64,000 nucleotides of DNA from contig JAWNZC010000222.1 of NCBI GenBank assembly GCA_035771165.1, positions 496,001-560,000 on the forward strand, in the 5' to 3' direction. This document shows, one piece after another, positions 1 to 9,574 of the stretch. The position numbers were made by a program, and so were the translations under genes. Under the pieces are notes generated by a model. It searched no databases. It worked only from the letters and a program-made list of their open reading frames with translations, and had not been told where the DNA came from. Within the stretch, counting starts at the first letter, position 1; the number at the start of each line of letters is the position of its first letter. The stretch is from Paragorgia papillata (Eukaryota; Cnidaria; Anthozoa; Scleralcyonacea; Coralliidae).

Positions 1-325
1 AGGATATACAAACACCTCGAAGTTTGTTCAAAAAGCTCGGATATCGCTTCATCATGGAGTCTTGAAACCCTGCGAGTTATCGCAACGAGCTGAGTGTGGT
101 GGAAATACTGTGGAAACCGTGCGAGTAGTATCAGCGAGCAGCGAGTTGCTTCGTGCGAGGACTGGAACTCGCAGCTTCATGTGCGAGGACTGGAACTCGC
201 AGCTCGTGCGAGGACTCGCACGCTTTTCACTGTATTTCCACCACACGCAGCTCGTTCCGATAACTCGCGGCTGATGAAGCGATAGCCGAGCTTTTTGAAC
301 AAACTTCGAGGTGTTTGTCTATCCT
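1..325. repeat. palindromic MITE with ~50-bp terminal inverted repeats
   Basis: The first ~50 bases (AGGATATACAAACACC onward) are the reverse complement of the last ~50 before position 325, with a few mismatches. The middle holds short direct repeats of a GTGCGAGGACTGGAACTCGC word. There is no coding capacity: the short reading frames on both strands are by-products of the palindrome. The left flank lies outside the window, so the target duplication cannot be tested. Transposon superfamily unknown. Confidence 0.75.
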
Positions 326-639
326 GATGAACCACTCTTCTGAGTGTTTGATATCGCATCTCAAACAAAACGGCTATTTTAGAATATAAAATGTGGGACT
401 AATACTAAATCAAAGCGCATTCTCACATCACTAATTTAATAATCGTAGCCTATTAAACCTTACGTCGAAGGTTTATCAGCTCTATTCGCGTCCGTTTTGT
501 ATCGGGATACCACTCATTCTGTAAATAGTACATATTATGTATATATATATACATATTATGTATATATATATATATCAGCAATATATATCAGCAATATATA
601 TCAGCAATATATATCAGCAATATACCGCTGGGACTTGAC

Positions 640-790
640 GCTTTTGAGATTGAATGAATATTTAATTGTATGGTAATCTTACAGTAGGCATATAAAGGAA
701 CTCTAATTTGTGACTCGAATTATGATTTGAAGAAGGGGCAGTGCCCCGAAACTTACGTAATGTACAAGAAATAAAGTTATCTTTTGATGT
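640..790 (+). mobile_element. 3' remnant of a Penelope-like element with a degenerate hammerhead-like motif
   Basis: At 728-760 a TTTGAAGAA box is followed by a 5-bp hairpin (GGGGC-AGT-GCCCC), then CGAAAC and TTACG. The order (CUGANGA-like box, helix II, GAA, short helix III) is that of a hammerhead ribozyme. The first core base is T instead of C, and one extra A precedes helix II, as in the other ribozyme-like motifs of this window. An AATAAAG follows at ~770. Penelope-like elements are known to carry hammerhead motifs in their terminal repeats. Assignment to that group is inference. Confidence 0.4.
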
Positions 791-802
791 TATATATATA
801 TA

Positions 803-915
803 CTATTTACAGAATGAGTGGCCGTTCTGTATCGGGGTATACAGACACGAGGCGAAGCCGAGTGCCTGTATCCCGATACAGAACGGACACGAATTATGTA
901 AATGACTTCTAAAAC
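803..915. repeat. hairpin repeat, copy 1
   Basis: A ~110-bp imperfect palindrome (TTTACAGAATGAGTGGCC, CCGTTCTGTATCGGG, then CCCGATACAGAACGG) directly follows a (TA)n tract. A near-identical copy lies at 3650-3766, also directly after (TA)n. A reversed partial copy is at ~493-525 and a short fragment at ~1806-1830. The copies preserve the hairpin, so this is a small mobile hairpin family or the terminus of one. Confidence 0.7.
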
Positions 916-1116
916 GTCTATTAAGTTAGCTAATAATATACATGAAAAAATATCTCGACTGTGATTGGCTGATTCCAGTGCAGTTAATCCCAAACAACAG
1001 TGCAGAATTGTGTTATCACAGTGCAAAAATCTGTAATCACAGTGCAAAAATGTGTTATCACTAAGAACCAATCAAATTGATTGTACAGCGGATTTTTCTC
1101 GACACAAAACAAACAA

Positions 1117-1127
1117 AGATGGCGGCC
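1117..1127 (+). promoter_or_regulatory. YY1-like motif with short ATG frame
   Basis: AAGATGGCGGC matches the animal YY1 consensus. The ATG inside it opens only six codons (MAAKIR) before a stop. The motif lies within a foldback element, so it may be a captured promoter fragment or chance. Confidence 0.3.
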
Positions 1128-1370
1128 AAGATTCGGTGATTTTGGGGATAATTTGTTCAAATTTGAAGCTAGTTATGCTTTAATATTGCCAAGTGAAGTA
1201 CCTACAAGAAGACCAGAAGCTTCTTTATGCCTCGAGTAAACGTTTTCAAGTAGTAAAGGAAGCGAAGCGTTTTTTAACAAATAAATACGCGAGGAGCGGA
1301 CGGCTAAACACGTACGTTAAAATGTTAGTACAGTTGTTTTGAACATTTTTTCATGTATATTATTAATAAG

Positions 1371-1510
1371 TAATAGCATGGTTTCTCGTGCAATTTGGAA
1401 AAACATGCACTCGTGAGTTTTTAAAATACTTGATTAAAATAATTGACAGTATTTGAAAAACTCACTCGTGCATGTTTTTTTCCAAATTGCACTCGAAACC
1501 ATGCTATTAC
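1371..1510. repeat. 140-bp palindromic MITE
   Basis: GTAATAGCATGGTTTC at the left returns inverted as GAAACCATGCTATTAC at the right. Arms of ~60 bp include CAATTTGG-AAAA-CATGCAC. The AT-rich centre has no coding content. Confidence 0.75.
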
Positions 1511-2477
1511 CTATACTAAAACTACATCATGTTAAGAGCTGATAAACCTTCGAGGTAAGGTTTAATAAGCTACAATTATTAAATTAGTGATGTGAGCATG
1601 CGCTTTGATTTAGTATTAGTCCCACATTTTATATTCTAAGTGACGTGGCATAAATAGCCGTTCTGATCATCGTTGTTGTTGAACAAATGTTTGCATCTTC
1701 ATCTTGTATGAGGACGCTACCAGCGTACCTTACTCAAGATGGTTGAAAGAAAAGTGTCTGTACACTTGCTACAGAACTGATATCAGTGTTTGTAAATGTG
1801 ATATCAGTTCTGTATCGGGGTAAACAGACATTGATTAAACGTTAATTTCTTTTGAATTTTCCTCATGAATTATTAATGAGTTTTAGAAATATATATACAT
1901 ATATATATATATATAATGAAATAAAAGTAGCGTGCTGCGTAGGCAGTGTTGAGACAACAATCGAAATATAGTAAGGTTAGATATACTGCCGAAACAGAGA
2001 ACGTAGGAGTCTAACGTTTCGAGCGAAGGAATTATAAAGAGCGTTCAGAAATCCCGTTACTCTGTTACTCAGTAAGACGCTTACCCGAGAGCCTAAATAT
2101 CGAGCTGGCGCTTATAAGAGACATGCCTGCATGGTATATCAATATTTTATATTAGTAACGCTTTGGAATCCAGTTTATTTCACTTTAGATACAGAACGTA
2201 AATTATTTACCGTTGACTAAAGAAATTTAAGATAATCTGTGGACCACTGAAAATGCATACACTGATTGTATTTCTATAATATGGTCAAGCAAACACCTAC
2301 ATGCAATGATAAAATTAAAAAACGTGCTGAGTACGCGGCATTTGTCGTTTTGTCAAAACTACTGCTTTTCTACATGTATACGTACAATACATCATTTAAA
2401 CTATACATCTGAAATGAAAATGCTACCACTTAGGAAGTACATATGACTATGAATTTACAACCTTTAGCTCTCCATCT

Positions 2478-2610
2478 GAGCCTCAGTGACTCAATGGTTA
2501 GAGCGTCTAACTAGTCATTAGAAGTTGAAGGTTTGAACCCTGTCTGGGGTCTCAGAAATATTTTCTGAGTATTTGAGCTTGACGAACGCCAAACATCTGT
2601 TACACTACAC
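2478..2610 (+). mobile_element. tRNA-Thr-like SINE, copy in module 1
   Basis: Positions 2479-2554 fold roughly as a tRNA. The A-box region is TGACTCAATGGTTAGAGC, the anticodon arm is TCTAA-CTAGTCA-TTAGA (anticodon AGT, Thr), and the B-box region is GGTTTGAACCC. The T stem and the acceptor 3' side are damaged. The following body (AGAAATATTTTCTGAGTATTTGA...TTGACGAACG) matches the body after the tRNA head at 56211, so both belong to one SINE family. Other copies lie at 6845 and 10261. Confidence 0.65.
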
Positions 2611-2777
2611 CAAGCTCGCAAACGTAGCACATGCACTACATGTATACGTACAACTTATAATATCTAATATTTTGAAGCACATCTCATTCTCATATACACA
2701 AAGTATAAAAGCACTTATGATGAATTTGCAACCTTAGCTTTCTATGCAAATCTCACAAGACCTTATGATAGACCTTA

Positions 2778-3181
2778 GGCCTGCGCTAAACGTCGCACAA
2801 TAGACGAATTGAATTCCAATTAACTTCGTCGGTAATGCGACGTAAATTCGACGTCGACTTTAAACGTCGAATTTCAGTCGAATTTATTTGTTTTTACTTG
2901 GACTCCTGGATCCTGAAAACGACTTGTTGAACACATGGCGCCAAATTTTCACAGACAGAAGAGAAACATTTAATTCGACGCGACGATAATTCGTCGTGTA
3001 ACTCGAACACGCATTATCGTCGCACTATCCGTCTGACTCAGACGAATTTAATTGCCGAGACGAATTTAATTTGTGTGTCGGATGTAATCGAGTTATACAT
3101 CGCAGTTTCGTCGGATAGAATTCAAACAATTAAATTCGTCTGAATTGAATTCGTCTATTGTGCGACGTTTAGCGCAAGCCT
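2778..3181. mobile_element. PIF/Harbinger-like MITE with TTA target duplication, copy 1
   Basis: Terminal inverted repeats GGCCTGCGCTAAACGTCG...CGACGTTTAGCGCAAGCC extend ~45 bp and are rich in AATTCGTC words. TTA flanks both ends (2775-2777 and 3182-3184). A three-base TTA/TWA duplication is typical of PIF/Harbinger elements; the superfamily is inferred from this alone. Copies lie at 10561-10936 and 58123-58230. Confidence 0.7.
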
Positions 3182-3198
3182 TACGAGAGAAAAGCACA

Positions 3199-3468
3199 AC
3201 ACACACACACACACACACACACATACATACATATATATATATATGACGCTCACTACTATATATATATAACGCTCACTACCCTTGTGGAAGTTTGAGCACT
3301 CTGGGCCCATGCGCACTTCACGCTATCTGAACGTATTTCACCGATGCTGTCCCACATGCGGTTGTCACCGACGATCGCATGTGTATAAGTAATTGATGAA
3401 ATTCATTCAGATTGTTCCAAGCTACACTGATGAGCTGTTGTACAGCGAAACACCGTGTCTGTAGATTG

Positions 3469-3470
<2 letters not shown>
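3199..3470. other. (CA)n/(TA)n microsatellite and unassigned sequence
   Basis: (CA)n at 3199-3222 runs into (TA)n. After a duplicated ACGCTCACTACTATATATAT segment, ~200 bp of unassigned sequence follows. No coding signal is seen. Confidence 0.6.
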
Positions 3471-3472
<2 letters not shown>

Positions 3473-3516
<44 letters not shown>

Positions 3517-3652
3517 GTATATATATATGTATATATATATGTATATATATATGTATATATATATGTATATATATATGTATATATATATGTATATATATGT
3601 ATATATATATGTATATATATATATGTATATATATATGTATATATATATGTAC
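3473..3652. repeat. (TA)n with regularly spaced GTA, ~180 bp
   Basis: Compound microsatellite of TATATATATG units. The Ile/Tyr frames read through it on both strands are artefacts of the repeat. Confidence 0.95.
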
Positions 3653-3766
3653 TATTTACAGAATGAGTGGCCGTTCTGTATCGGGGTATACAGACACGAG
3701 GCGAAGCCGAGTGCCTGTATCCCGATACAGAACGGACACGAATTCTGTAAATGACTTCTAAAACGA
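3650..3766. repeat. hairpin repeat, copy 2
   Basis: Near-identical to 803-915, again starting at the end of a (TA)n tract. The hairpin arms read CCGTTCTGTATCGGG and CCCGATACAGAACGG. Confidence 0.75.
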
Positions 3767-3769
3767 TCC

Positions 3770-3985
3770 GATTTGGTTAGTTCATTGGCGTAGTAATTTT
3801 TCTAAAAAAACGTTGTCTAAGTCGAGAAAATCAAAGCTAAAACTTATGTAAATCAAGAGGAATCTGTATCACGTATACAGACACTCATTAAACATGGATT
3901 TTCTTTGTGTTTTCCTCATGAATTATTAATGAGTTTTAGAAGTATATATATATGTATATATATATGTATATATATATATATATAT
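3770..3985. repeat. dispersed repeat fragment and second (TA)n tract
   Basis: Positions ~3775-3870 (TTGGCGTAGTAA, TGTCTAAGTCGAGAAAATC) recur in reverse orientation at ~62170-62285. The segment TTCCTCATGAATTATTAATGAG at 3912-3936 also precedes module copy 1 at ~1860. A (TA)n tract ends the segment. Confidence 0.5.
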
Positions 3986-4288
3986 AAGAAACTGAATGTT
4001 TCTTACTTAAAACATCGTTGTTGCTACTCTGAGTTTCACGCTGAGTTTCTTCTTTGCGCGGCTAACACTTCCCGCGAAAAATCTTCGTTGGTGGCGGCAT
4101 TTTGAGAAGAGTTCTGATCTTTTGTTCAGTAATGGTTGTTTGATGGCTTTCAAAATGCAGAGCTTTTCTTCAAGGCAAAGATTGCATCGCTTAATCTAAC
4201 TGAATCTTTCACAGTTGCCTGATGATCGCCTAACCGCGTGAAACTCAGAGTAGCAACAACGATGTTTTAAATAAGAAACATTCAGTTA
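3986..4288. repeat. inverted-repeat MITE
   Basis: Left arm CTGAATGTTTCTTACTTAAA...GTTGCTACTCTGAGTTTCACG returns inverted at 4237-4286. The arms are ~45 bp around a ~210-bp unique core. The core has no open frame of note. Confidence 0.7.
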
Positions 4289-4404
4289 AATCCGCTCAGC
4301 CTATTTATATATCGAGCACTCTTCAATCTACTACTAACATTATATTTACTTGGAGGCTATATTTACTTGGTATATTTACTTGGTATATGTATATATATAT
4401 ATAT

Positions 4405-4790
4405 AAATGACGAACACAGAACTATACCTTCAGCAAATGAATCGTTTATTTGATGTCTTGGGGCTTTGTGTTCGTGACTGAAATATGTTGATCTAAAATA
4501 CAACAAGAGAATAGGGATGGTCTTGTAAGTGAGCAAATGATACTTGAACTTGAAGAAGTCTTCTGAAATAAATTGATTGGTTCGAACCTGATATAACGGA
4601 AATAACTTTAAAGCCTTTTTCGACCACTCCTAGTTATATTGTCTTAGCAAATTTCTGTTTGTGTCTCTTAAAATAATCATTATACTGTCTTTGAATTGGT
4701 AATTGAAATATTTTTCGTTAAAAAGTGAGCAAATCTTAACTGCCTAATCTATCACCTTCACTTTATATTCAGTAAGTTAATAGACATATA
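4405..4790 (+). repeat. dispersed repeat B, copy 1
   Basis: A ~390-bp repeat beginning AAATGACGAACACAGAAC right after (TA)n. Two further copies are at 6972-7390 and 10979-11331 (resuming at 12200). It keeps an intact TTAA at ~4737, which in copy 3 is occupied by another element. It is non-coding as far as I can see. Confidence 0.7.
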
Positions 4791-4814
4791 GAAATTGACA
4801 TGCAAGGTTAAGAT

Positions 4815-5284
4815 TTATAATAGAACGAAAGCGATTACTGTATTTGTCACTTGTGCGTTCCCAACTAAGTTACGCCAGTGAGGTCTGGGCTCCTCAGTCA
4901 TGTATTACTGATCTAAAATTATTAGAGGGTGTGCAGAGGCGTACCACCCGTTTTATTCTTAATTGTAATAGCGATCCTAACGTCCAACCCAACTATAAGT
5001 CACGCTTAATTTCCTTGAGTCTACTCCCTATTTCTTACTGGCTAGAATGCCGTGACCTATGTTTATAAATATTTAAACGGTTCATACAATATACAGCTTA
5101 GCCAATATGTTTGTATCTCTAGTGGCCGTACCAGAAGCTCTGCTTGTAATCTAAATCTTCGTCCAGTTCACCGTCTTCGTACATCACTGTTCAGAGACTC
5201 TTTCTTTAATCGTATTGTTCAACTTTGGAATAATTTACAACTTGTAATTCGTGAGTCAGCTTGTATAAACTCTATCACAATAAG
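4815..5284 (+). pseudogene. non-LTR retrotransposon reverse transcriptase, C-terminal fragment
   Basis: Translation gives a region typical of the end of LINE ORF2 just after the reverse transcriptase domain. It reads RLLYLSLVRSQLSYASEVWAP, followed by LEGVQRRTTRFI, and later FRDSFFNRIVQLWNNL. In CR1/Jockey-type elements this region reads L-V-R-S-x-L-x-Y-x-S-x-V-W and ends with S-F-x-x-R-x-x-x-x-W-N-x-L-P. The frame shifts once near 5050, between PISYWLECRDLCL and VYKYLNG. The 5' part (endonuclease, catalytic YxDD) is absent, as expected for a 5'-truncated copy. Clade is not determined. Confidence 0.75.
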
Positions 5285-5890
5285 TTAAACACTATCTTTG
5301 ACACAAACAGAGTAAGCACGTGGAAGACAGTATGTCCTAATTGTAGGACTATTGACAGACCTTTTTGCTGCTGAGATTTTTAGGCAAGATGCAGGAATAG
5401 CAGGATGCGTCGTTTTCAGTACTTGACGTCGGGATCAGCCCTTTATTACTTTCATTATCCGTCTATTTCAAACTAAATCGTTTTGATTTCGGGGGTAGGG
5501 GACTGAGTTCAGCGTCAGGTGCGCATAATGGCGGATTCTGTATAGTAGTAAATAGCGGACCATTATGTGTATTGTCTTGAATTTATTGATTTATGTACGG
5601 GGTTTGCCTAGTTGGGACCTCGTGTCCGTTCGCTAGCCCCTTATTATCAAACTCATCTTTTACTGTTTGTAATGTATTGTGATCTGTTGTTATTATTGTA
5701 GTACTGTATTACTTAGTGAGTTTGATTAAAGCTTCTTTTAACAATGCGATTAGCGACCGCGTTTCCTGAGCCAGTGCTCGTTTGGCTTCGAATCAAGATC
5801 TTTCTGAAATCTGAGTAGCCTTTTAACTAATGTTTCAAGTGTATTGTTGACATGTTAGGCATAAGTTTATACGCAGAAATCAACTGGTAC
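5285..5890 (+). other. probable LINE 3' UTR and unassigned sequence
   Basis: This stretch follows the stop of the reverse transcriptase fragment without other recognisable features. It contains GTTTGTAATGTATTGTG and ends without a clear poly(A). It may be the LINE 3' untranslated region. No gene is visible. Confidence 0.35.
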
Positions 5891-5968
5891 ACTTATTGGT
5901 AAATGTTAGACGTCCATGCGACATGCGAATGCGCGTATGTTACCCACTAGTGTGTTTCTACTGCCTAG

Positions 5969-6252
5969 CTTATTAATTTTTTTATTTTTTATTCTTAAGA
6001 CTTTATTTAGAACACGGAGTCCAATTCACATAATGTGCTCTTCCCTGGAGCCGTGTATAAACTAACTAACTAATACAAGATAACTAATAAAAATAATACA
6101 TAACTAATTAAAAATATTATACACATTCACGTTAAGGTTAGTAATATTAAATAAATGATTTATATTCAGCAATTGATTTAGCATTAATTGCCTCCACAGG
6201 TAAGCTATTCCACAGAACAGTTCCTCGATATGTAAAGCTTTTCTTGAGAACA
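5969..6252 (-). pseudogene. LINE 3' end, reverse strand, inserted in a dispersed repeat
   Basis: On the minus strand, 6250 down to ~6155 encodes KKSFTYRGTVLWNSLPVEA followed by INAKSIAEYKSF. This is the usual last segment of CR1/L2-like ORF2 (S-F-x-Y-R-G-x-x-L-W-N-S-L-P). It runs into a 3' UTR with GGACTCCGTGTTCTAAATAAAG and ends in an A-rich tail near 5970. The repeat around it (GACGTCCATGCGACATGCGA... and GAGAACACTATAATATA) is uninterrupted at 9580-9690, which marks the insertion boundaries. Confidence 0.7.
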
Positions 6253-6277
6253 CTATAATATATATATATATATATAT

Positions 6278-6940
6278 ATAATGAAATAAAAGTAACGTGC
6301 TGCGTAGGCAGTGTTGAGACAACAATCGAAATATATAAGTAAGGTTAGATATACTACCGAAACAGAGAACGTAGGAGTCTAACGTTTCGAGCGAAGGAAT
6401 TATAAAGAGCGTTCAGAAATCCCGTTACTCTGTTACTCAGTAAGACGCTTACCCGAGAGCCTAAATATCGAGCTGGCGCTTACAAGAGACATGCCTGCAT
6501 GGTATATCAATATTTTATATTAGTAACGCTTTGGAATCCAGTTTATTTCACTTTAGATACAGAACGTAAATTACTTACCGTTGACTAAAGAAATTTAAGA
6601 TAATCTGTGGACCACTGAAACTGCATACACTGTATTTCTATAATATGGTCAAGCAAACACCTACATGCAATGATAAAATTAAAAAACAACGTGCTGAGTA
6701 CGCGGCATTTGTCGTTTTGTCAAAACTACTGCTTTTCTACATGTATACGTACAACACATCATTTAAACTATACATCTGAAATGAAAATGCTACCACTTAG
6801 GAAGTACATATGACTATGAATTTACAACCTTTAGCTCTCCATCTGAGCCTCAGTGACTCAATGGTTAGAGTGTCTAGCTAGTCATTAGAAGTTGAAGGTT
6901 TGAACCCTGTCTGGGGTCTCTGTAATCTTATAGCTTAACA
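6278..6940 (+). mobile_element. (TA)n-bounded composite module, copy 2 (3' truncated)
   Basis: Same sequence as 1905 onward, starting after a (TA)n tract and including the SINE head at 6845-6921. It breaks off right after the tRNA-like part and lacks the MITE and the (CA)n tail. It then joins (TA)n and dispersed repeat B. Confidence 0.7.
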
Positions 6941-6971
6941 CTTTGGATCCTGAATATATATATATATATAT

Positions 6972-7390
6972 ATAAATGACGAACACAGAACTATACCTTC
7001 AGCCATCAATCGTTTACTTGATGTCTTGGGGCTCTGTGTTCGTGACTGAAATATGTTGATCTAAAATACAACAAGAGAATAGGGCTGGTCTTGTAAGTGA
7101 GCAAATGATAGTTGAACTTGACGAAGTCTTCCGAAATGAATTGATTGGTTCGAACCTGACAAAACGGACATAATTACTATCACCCTTCCTTTAAAGCCCT
7201 TCATTTTTCGACCACTCCTAGTTATATTGTCTTAGCAAATTTCTGTTTGTGTCTTAAAATAATCCATTATACTGTCTTTTAGTTGGTAATTCGGAAATAT
7301 TTTTCGTTAAAAAGAGAGCAAATATTAACTGCCTAATCTATCACCTTCCTTTATATTCAGTAAGTTAATAGACATATAGGAACAAGTAGG
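6972..7390 (+). repeat. dispersed repeat B, copy 2
   Basis: Same as 4405-4790, beginning AAATGACGAACACAGAAC at the end of (TA)n. The TTAA at ~7328 (ATATTAACTGCC) is empty here, providing an unoccupied comparison site for the insertion in copy 3. Confidence 0.7.
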
Positions 7391-7496
7391 TAATGTAGAA
7401 ATGATCTGGTTAGCATCAAACTTGTTAATTAGAAACGAAAAGAAAGTAAGCTTGTTAGCCATAGATAAGTAAAGGCTGCATGTAATTGTTGGGAAA

Positions 7497-8565
7497 GGCA
7501 TGGTGGAAAATGCGGAGTGCGGAGAAAATAGAAACGCCGACTACTAAAACTTTTCATTATAATAAGATAATAATAATAACAAAATTCAAAGGACTGATCG
7601 TTTGATTTTCAAATTTTACACTACCAACGCTTATCGTGCAGCTGGTAGTTGTTATTACGTGTCCTATTTCAAACAACAAAGCCGTTTCGCTTAAGTCTTT
7701 GTGTTAAGTGAAAAACGATAAATAGCTTCGGCGTTGTCTTGTCATAAACCAACTAACCAAGCCAATATTATTCGTATAGTCGTGTCTGGTTGTTACCTTA
7801 CTTAATGTATGAAAACGTTCCACGTTCATCGTAAAAATACATGGGAAACGTCGCGCGTGCCGACCTGACTCCGCATTTGTTTCCAAATGCGGAGTGAAAC
7901 AAATGCGGAGTGTCAGTGTGATAAATAGCTTCTGGCAGCTCGTCTGGCAGTTCATGCAATATATATTCGTAGAGAAGCTATTTATCACACCGACACTCCG
8001 CATTTTCCACTGTGGTGGAAAAGGCGGAGTCAGGTCGGCACGCGCTACGTTTTCCATGCTTTTTTATGATGAGCGTGGTACGTTATCATACGTTAAGAAA
8101 GGTAACAGCAGACACGACTATACGCATGATATTGGCTTGGTTTAGAACAAGACAATCAGATTATTGCCTGAACTGCCAGAAGCTATTTATCAGACTCCGC
8201 ATTTTCTACTGTGGTGAAATGCGGAGTCAGGTCGGCACGCGCGACGTTTTCCATGCTTTTTTACGATGAACGTGGTACGTTATCATACGTTAAGCAAGGT
8301 AACAACCAGACACGACTATACGCATGATATTAGCTTGGTTTAGACACGGTTTTTCACTTAACACAAAGACTTAAGCGAAACGGCTTTGTTGTTTGAAATA
8401 GGACACGTAATAACAACTACCAGCTGCACGATAAACGTTGGTAGTGTAAAATTTGAAAATCAAACGATCAGTCCTTTGAATTTTGTTATTATTATCTTAT
8501 TATACTGAAAAGTTTTAGTAGTCGGCGTTTCTATTTTCTCCACACTCCGCATTTTCCACCATGCC
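7497..8565. mobile_element. Mutator-like foldback element with 9-bp target duplication
   Basis: Very long inverted arms begin GGCATGGTGGAAAATGCGG and end CCGCATTTTCCACCATGCC. Each arm runs ~200 bp or more, with TTAAGTCTTTGTGTTAAG near its inner end. GTTGGGAAA is duplicated exactly at 7488-7496 and 8566-8574. The ~600-bp core holds three rearranged copies of a segment (CTCCGCATTTTCCAC...GGTCGGCACGCGCGACG...TACGTTATCATACGTTAAG). A 9-bp duplication with long terminal inverted repeats is characteristic of Mutator-like elements. No transposase is present. Confidence 0.75.
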
Positions 8566-8750
8566 GTTGGGAAATGTGTGAACATTTTATTTTATAAAAT
8601 AACATTTTGAAAACAAGCGCGGCGATTGGTTGAAAGCCGTGTTTCTATAACTTTATGGAAACACGGCAAGGTCCACGCCATTCAATACGCCATCATTACG
8701 GTAGGATACGCCATTATGAAGAGTAAGGAGAATTTACGCTTTGATGCACA

Positions 8751-8971
8751 GGTTATTTTATAAAGGAAATAGAAAAGATTTTTTCCGTGTTCCCATAGAC
8801 TTATAGAAACACTTGTGGAAGTTTGGGAGAACTCGAAATAGCGTGGAAACACTCGCCCTGCGGTCTCGTGTTCCCACTACAATTTCTCGTTCTCCCAAAC
8901 TTCCACTCGTGTTTCTATAACTCTATGGAAACACGGAAAATGTTTTCTATTTCTTAAATGGATTATCCTTA
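8751..8971. repeat. 220-bp palindromic repeat
   Basis: Arms GGTTATTTTATAAAGGAAAT...TTTTCCGTGTTCCC and the inverted partner CTATGGAAACACGGAAAA...ATGGATTATCC. The inner part repeats CTTCCAC/GTGGAAG and CCCAAAC. A diverged half-copy (GTGTTTCTATAACTTTATGG) occurs just upstream at ~8640. Confidence 0.65.
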
Positions 8972-8974
8972 TGG

Positions 8975-9249
8975 TTGTGTGTGATGAGTGAGGAGAGTCA
9001 GAGCGGATGTTAGAAGGAGCAGCTGAGTGTTGTGTGTGATGAGTGAGGACAGTCAGAGCGGATGTTAGAAGGAGTGGCTGAGTGTTGTGTGTGATAAGTG
9101 AGGAGAGTCAGAGCGGATGTTAGAAGGAGTGGCTGAGTGTTGTGTGTGATAAGTGAGGACAGTCAGAGCGGATGTTAGAAGGAGCAGCTGAGTGTTGTGT
9201 GTGATGAGTGAGGACAGTCAGAGCGGATGTTAGAAGGAGTGGCTGAGTG
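8975..9249 (+). repeat. minisatellite, 55-bp unit x 5
   Basis: Unit starts TTGTGTGTGATGAGTGAGGA and contains GTCAGAGCGGATGTTAGAAG. Five copies differ at a few bases (ACAG/AGAG, AGCAG/AGTGG). Confidence 0.95.
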
Positions 9250-9574
9250 TGAAATATGAATATATAGTTAGAGTGAGAGAGTTTGATAGGAGCTGTGATA
9301 GGGGAGAGATATAGTCAGGGAGAGAATTGGAAATATATGTTATAAACCTTGCGTATATTGTGATTTGGTTACGAAAGAACCGCGGTACTTACTGCATTCG
9401 CAACAAAATTAATATCATAGTTAGTATGGTCAAGACTTTTCGAGGGAAAAGAACTTCGAGGGAAACACCTAGAAGTACATTTATAAACTTGTTTCCGTTT
9501 AAGAGTACGTTATATTAATTTAGATTTATGTAATTTGTTTAGTTGAACCACATATACACAATATTTCTGTACAC
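9250..9574. other. no recognisable feature
   Basis: AT-rich sequence with short frames only. I see no splice-flanked exon, repeat or RNA gene. Confidence 0.5.

Larger units (their letters stand above)
369..1662. repeat. 1.3-kb foldback element with nested repeats
   Basis: The outer arms 369-485 and 1536-1662 are inverted copies (ACGGCTATTTTAGAATAT at the left; CATTTTATATTCTAAG and AAATAGCCGT at the right). They differ by a ~14-bp indel near the tip. Between the arms lie a (TA)n tract with ATATATCAGCA repeats, a ribozyme-like Penelope remnant, a hairpin repeat, a YY1-like motif and a small MITE. This is a non-autonomous foldback element, or a nest of several. No open frame longer than noise is present. 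Confidence 0.7.
1905..3200 (+). mobile_element. (TA)n-bounded composite module, copy 1
   Basis: This ~1.3-kb module starts ATGAAATAAAAGTAGCGTG immediately after (TA)n and ends in a (CA)n run followed by (TA)n. Near-identical sequence occurs at 6278-6940 and 9690-10960, each time abutting (TA)n. Inside are a tRNA-like SINE (2478 on) and, in copies 1 and 3, a TTA-flanked MITE. There are no long open frames. Copies differ by small indels and by loss of the 3' third in copy 2. The superfamily is not recognised. Confidence 0.7.

Noticed and set aside
3412..4105. Ile/Tyr-rich frames
   Set aside because: Direct translation of (TA)n and TATATATG microsatellites.
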